Source: Serpula lacrymans var. lacrymans S7.9 (Eukaryota > Basidiomycota > Agaricomycetes > Boletales > Serpulaceae). From it: a stretch of 64,000 bases of DNA. The DNA is taken from contig NW_006763294.1 of the NCBI RefSeq assembly GCF_000218685.1, positions 2,813,174 through 2,877,173 on the forward strand. Direction: 5' to 3'. Within the stretch, counting starts at the first letter, position 1. Each line of letters starts with the position of its first letter. The position numbers and the translations under genes were made by a program. The notes below the pieces were generated by a model that was given only the letters and a program-made list of their open reading frames with translations, was not told the DNA's origin and did not search any database. Positions 60,849 to 64,000 of this stretch are shown here, piece after piece.

Positions 60849-60920
60849 CTCCATGGAGCATAGCCACCACTCCATGGAGTAACCATTGTTCTCCTAGGAG
60901 CACAATTGTACTCCTAGGAG
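60849..60920. repeat. Four evenly spaced 10-bp palindromes
   Basis: CTCCATGGAG at 60849 and 60870, and CTCCTAGGAG at 60891 and 60911. Starts are 21, 21 and 20 bp apart. The block is a two-fold repeat of a 40-42 bp unit starting CCATTGTTCTCC. One more CTCCTAGGAG with the same flank in inverted orientation lies at 61416-61425. Confidence 0.9.
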
Positions 60921-60923
60921 TCA

Positions 60924-61659
60924 TTATACTGTAGCGAGTAGCACCTCCAACTATAAGTAGTAGGGGGTTTAGTATAGGAATACCTCAGTCGTTTCTATAG
61001 CCTCTTGGGCAGCGGCTGAGGTATGTTACATTACATTTATTAGAGATCACCTTAAACTAACATCTATTGTAGTTTCACTTAGGTAAATAATAAAGTCGTT
61101 TCTATAGCCTCTCGGGCAGCGGCTGAGTTTCACTTAGTTTTATTACCAAGAGCATAGATCTAGTTTGCCCAGTGTCTCTTCTTGCGCATGAACTGCATGG
61201 TGCGGGATGTATATGATCTACTCAATGTCAGAAAAATCCACTTTTGCCTGATTTGACCAAATGTGGTTTGATAATACTGTCAGAAATTAGAACATCTTAA
61301 TAAATCTAAGTGAAACTCAGCCGCTGCCTAAGAGGCTATAGAAATGACTGAGGTATTCCTATACTAAACCCCCTACTACTTATAGTCGGAGGTGCTACTT
61401 GCTATAGTATAATGACTCCTAGGAGAACAATGCTGACTAATAAAACTAAGTGAAACTCAGCCGCTGCCCGAGAGGCTGTAGAAACGACTTTATTATTTAC
61501 CTAAGTGAAACTACAATGGATGTTAGTTTAAGGTGATTTCTAATAAATATAATGTAACATACCTCAGCCGCTGCCCAAGAGGCTATAGAAACGACTAAGG
61601 TATTTCTATACTAAACCCCCTACTACTTATAGTTGGAGGTGCTACTCGCTACAGTATAA
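60924..61659. repeat. Large inverted repeat: two 222-bp arms, 97% identical
   Basis: Left arm 60924-61145, right arm 61438-61659 in reverse complement, with six mismatches in 222, all transitions and no indels. Arms begin TTATACTGTAGCGAG and end TTTCACTTAGTTTTATTA. The 292-bp spacer holds a third, shorter inverted copy (about 61303-61425). A 34-bp motif (AGTCGTTTCTATAGCC... GCGGCTGAG) occurs five times: 60987 and 61094 (plus), 61316, 61456 and 61563 (minus). Probably a nested MITE or fold-back element. Confidence 0.9.
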
Positions 61660-62080
61660 CGTAAGGACCATTTTACTATTTTCTTATCTTCTCTATGTCT
61701 TGGTTCTTGAACACTTTCCCATTACACCTCTGGCTCTAGGGCTAGAGGTATCGTTTGCTATCTTACTTCTCATAGCCCTCATAGGCTTTCTTAACCATCA
61801 CTACCACTTTATATCACAGATTAGAGACTGGGTATCACTCCCAGCCAGCCAGCACGATGGGTAGGGACTGGTAGTAGGCATCTTGCCAACCAGCTTCAAG
61901 CCACATCAAGGCCTGGATATACTAATAAACACTTTGATCAGGATTGTACCTCATCATGAGGATACGGTTCCTGAACACGCGTGATAAACACCTATTATTA
62001 GTACAATTCTCTCACCCGCTGATTAATCATTCAAAGTTGTACATTTTACGCATGAAGTGCTTAACAAAGTCTGAGGGTTT
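61660..62080. other. Unassigned stretch between inverted repeat and LTR
   Basis: No gene recognised. It may be the distal part of the Gypsy LTR or a third element. Confidence 0.35.
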
Positions 62081-62457
62081 GTCGAGGTTTGTAAAGAGAC
62101 TTATCCGAAGACAAGTTCGAGAACATAGTTCTGAGTGGAGGTTTTCCAACGGGAGTTGGTCTTCTTCTGAGTAGAAGTCTGATCTTAGGAGTCTAGCTTT
62201 GTAAGCGTAAACTGCGTAGAATTGTATTAGAGAATACTACTGCTATTACATGGTATTTATAATGGAGAGGAATTGGTGATAGGAGTTAGGTCCTATCTAG
62301 GGCAGGTCCGTCTGTTCAGGACTAAGTACTATAATAGGTACTGCAAATGCGAGAGGAACAAAAGTGTACGTGAAGGAAATGAGTCATAGGTCCAATGGTA
62401 TAACCGATGAGTAAAAAGAAATGAGCAGTCCTTAAATGTCCAATAGAGATCGTAACA
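62080..62457 (-). repeat. 3' LTR of a Ty3/Gypsy element (distal end uncertain)
   Basis: On the minus strand a purine-rich tract (AGTAAGGGGG) is followed by TGTTACGATC at 62457, the usual start of a Gypsy LTR. A TATA-like ATTATAAATACC lies about 200 nt further in, as expected for the U3 promoter. The far end and target duplication were not located, so 62080 is only a guess. Confidence 0.55.
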
Positions 62458-62481
62458 TTACCCCCTTACTTGCTCCGAGTT

Positions 62482-62720
62482 TCACTGAAATTCGGTACCT
62501 TCGCCGTCAATATTGTAACTGTTGTCGTAGCTGACATCTCCATGTAATCCTTCCATCAGAATCCTATCCTCGTCTTCCCTGCGGATGGGACTCCAATTAA
62601 AACTATGTCCCGGTGCACGACGGTCACAGTCGGGGCAATAATAGGCTTCGCAATAGTATGTACGATGATCGCTCCAACCGCAGTTTTGGCAGTATGGAGC
62701 GTTGTTACGAACACCTTCGT
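62482..62720 (-). CDS. Zinc-ribbon-like end of the third Gypsy reading frame
   Basis: The minus-strand frame reads YCQNCGWSDHRTYYC and YYCPDCDRRAPGHSFNW, then MEGLHGDVSYDNSYNIDGEG and a stop at 62482. Two CxxC pairs suggest a small metal-binding module. It is probably the continuation of the frame at 63031-63684 through a shift or intron. It ends about 15 nt before the polypurine tract. Function unknown. Confidence 0.5.
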
Positions 62721-63030
62721 GGTATTTTCGTCAGGTGTTGGATGAGGTGTCGGATTGGGGAGTGGTTGGATTGTCATCTCCTAGGTTGTACGTTCCTGCG
62801 TACAACTAATTGATCATGGCTGCATCATCATCTACATTGATTGGGTTGGAGGGAGAGCCAGTCTCAGGCCTGTGCGTTGCGCCAGGCGGACTGCCTTTCT
62901 GACCCTTCAACATACGAGACTGCCGTTTTGATGGAGTTCTGGCGGCGGGGATCTGGAGTATCACCTCTTGCCGGCCGCGTCAGGCTCCTCGTCAGTTCGT
63001 CAGGTGATGGGTTGGGGCGTTTGGCACTGG

Positions 63031-63684
63031 TCAAGGTGGAGATGATGGGGGAGACGGTGGTTTTGGGTTCAACCCAATGGAACGGGGACTGGAGTGGCTC
63101 GACTCTTGTGAGATCGGGCTGGTTGGGACGGTGGGAATATATTTTTCCTCCGATGGGATGGGCATAGGTCGACAGGTGATGATGTGATAAGTGCGCTCCG
63201 GGGTAACACTGGTCTGGTCTGGGTGCGACAGGGACCGGAGGGACAAACCGGGTGGAGGAGTACTCGTACAACCGTCTCGCTCTATCCGCGTGCGAGCTTC
63301 GTTTAGCAATGTCCTCCCGCCTGATTCCAAATATTCCTTTGCCGGGTCCATCTGCCCATTCAAGGAGCTCATCCTCAAGCGTCGTTCCAAAGATTCCAAA
63401 ACTAACTTTTTCATCCGGAGTGCCCGACAGATACTCAAGTCCTGACTGTTGAGCCGCGAATGCTCGCTTTCCAACAAATGTATTGAGTCTATGGCTTTTA
63501 TGAGTTCATCAGCTATGAGGTCTATGGCAAGGAAGGTATGCATGGAAGAAAGAGCGTGATACGCATGGGGGCAGCGTTTTTCGGTCTCGTAAAAGAGATA
63601 GGTATAGGCGTCTTTTGCTGACATTAATTCTATGGCGTCAGTGACATCGGCTTGGTTGTGTTGTTGCCCACGGGCAAAAGACAC
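63031..63684 (-). CDS. Third reading frame of the Gypsy element
   Basis: About 210 codons on the minus strand, placed between pol and the 3' LTR. It is helical in the first half (DAIELMSAKDAYTYLFYETE, HTFLAIDLIADELIKAIDSI, LRMKKLVLESLERRLRMSSL) and Pro/Ser-rich at the end. I do not recognise a domain. The leading residues are reached from an ATG near 63765 only through a frame change, so the start is uncertain. Extra reading frames at this position are known in some Gypsy lineages. Confidence 0.5.
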   Translation of the reverse strand: MSFARGQQHNQADVTDAIELMSAKDAYTYLFYETEKRCPHAYHALSSMHTFLAIDLIADELIKAIDSIHLLESEHSRLNSQDLSICRALRMKKLVLESLERRLRMSSLNGQMDPAKEYLESGGRTLLNEARTRIERDGCTSTPPPGLSLRSLSHPDQTSVTPERTYHIITCRPMPIPSEEKYIPTVPTSPISQESSHSSPRSIGLNPKPPSPPSSPP

Positions 63685-63813
63685 TCGTTCGTCGGCTACA
63701 AGTTGGCATCACCGGGTATCGAGTAGGTGGTGATAGGGAAGCCGGTGGAGTTAGAAGTAGACATGTTTTGTGTTGAGAGACAGAGGATTGTTGGTAGTGG
63801 GGTGATTGTCTCT

Positions 63814-64000
63814 TCAACACAGCTTGTGGTCCTTCTTATAGGCTTCCAATATCTCCACAGCATTGGTTAAATGTTCTTCCGGTTCCCATGAGTTTTCGGA
63901 ATGAGGGTAATGGTGCTATTTAATCAGGTAGCGGCGCCCACGTTTCTAGGGTTTGTGTCTAAGAATACTTTCTACTTTGTATTCCTCTTCTTCGTTGACC
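63814..64000 (-). pseudogene. Chromodomain at C-terminus of Gypsy pol, two in-frame stops
   Basis: The minus-strand frame reads VNEEEYKVESILRHK, RGRRYLI and HHYPHSENSWEPEEHLTNAV, then EILEAYKKDHKLC and the natural stop at 63814. This is the chromodomain that chromoviruses use to target heterochromatin. TAG codons at 63946-63948 and 63916-63918 interrupt it. The second stands where the invariant aromatic-cage Trp (IKW) is expected. Confidence 0.85.

Larger units (their letters stand above)
62458..64000 (-). mobile_element. Ty3/Gypsy chromovirus, 3' internal part, decayed, cut by window edge
   Basis: From right to left on the minus strand: the end of pol with a chromodomain, a downstream third reading frame, a zinc-ribbon-like exon, a polypurine tract and the LTR. 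The remaining pol and the 5' LTR lie beyond the window. Confidence 0.8.

Overview
The window looks like nuclear DNA of a mushroom-forming basidiomycete (Agaricomycetes). Genes are dense and broken by many 45-70 nt GT-AG introns. Gene families typical of that group are present: a Plavaka-type DNA transposon, a DUF6534-like membrane protein, and Kre9-like GPI-anchored proteins. A tRNA-Ala(AGC) with a 10-nt intron occurs twice. Exon joins below were read by eye from splice consensus plus recalled family conservation, so coordinates run from start to stop codon and include introns.

Layout. 0-51 kb is a euchromatic block. In order: tRNA-Ala / URM1 / tRNA-Ala (inverted); an FMN-dependent 2-hydroxyacid oxidase; RPS30 with a probable snoRNA in its last intron; trifunctional folate enzyme FOL1, divergent from EMC2; signal peptidase SEC11; a large Zn2Cys6 regulator; an FCY2-like NCS1 permease; the Obg GTPase MTG2; a bHLH factor; a GPI-anchored Kre9-like protein; a MoaB/Mog-domain protein; MCM4 divergent from ORC3; a second Kre9-like GPI protein; an Arb2-containing class II histone deacetylase (HDA1); eIF3k; COP9 subunit 1; a PP2C phosphatase; asparagine synthetase; and an HSL-type hydrolase.

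From about 50.7 kb the sequence becomes repeat-rich and decayed. It holds an aldo-keto reductase remnant, a degenerate DUF6534-like locus, a Plavaka transposon with a divergent companion gene (54.6-60.5 kb), evenly spaced palindromes beside a 222-bp-arm inverted repeat (60.85-61.66 kb), and the 3' end of a Ty3/Gypsy chromovirus on the minus strand running off the right edge.

Genes that plausibly act together: MCM4 and ORC3 share a 169-bp bidirectional promoter with a palindromic pair of MluI cell-cycle boxes. The RPS30 intron appears to encode an rRNA-guide snoRNA, linking small-subunit protein and rRNA modification. Most premature stops in the transposons fit single C-to-T (or G-to-A) transitions, as expected from cytosine-methylation decay or a RIP-like process. 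The remaining genes are mostly unrelated housekeeping functions.
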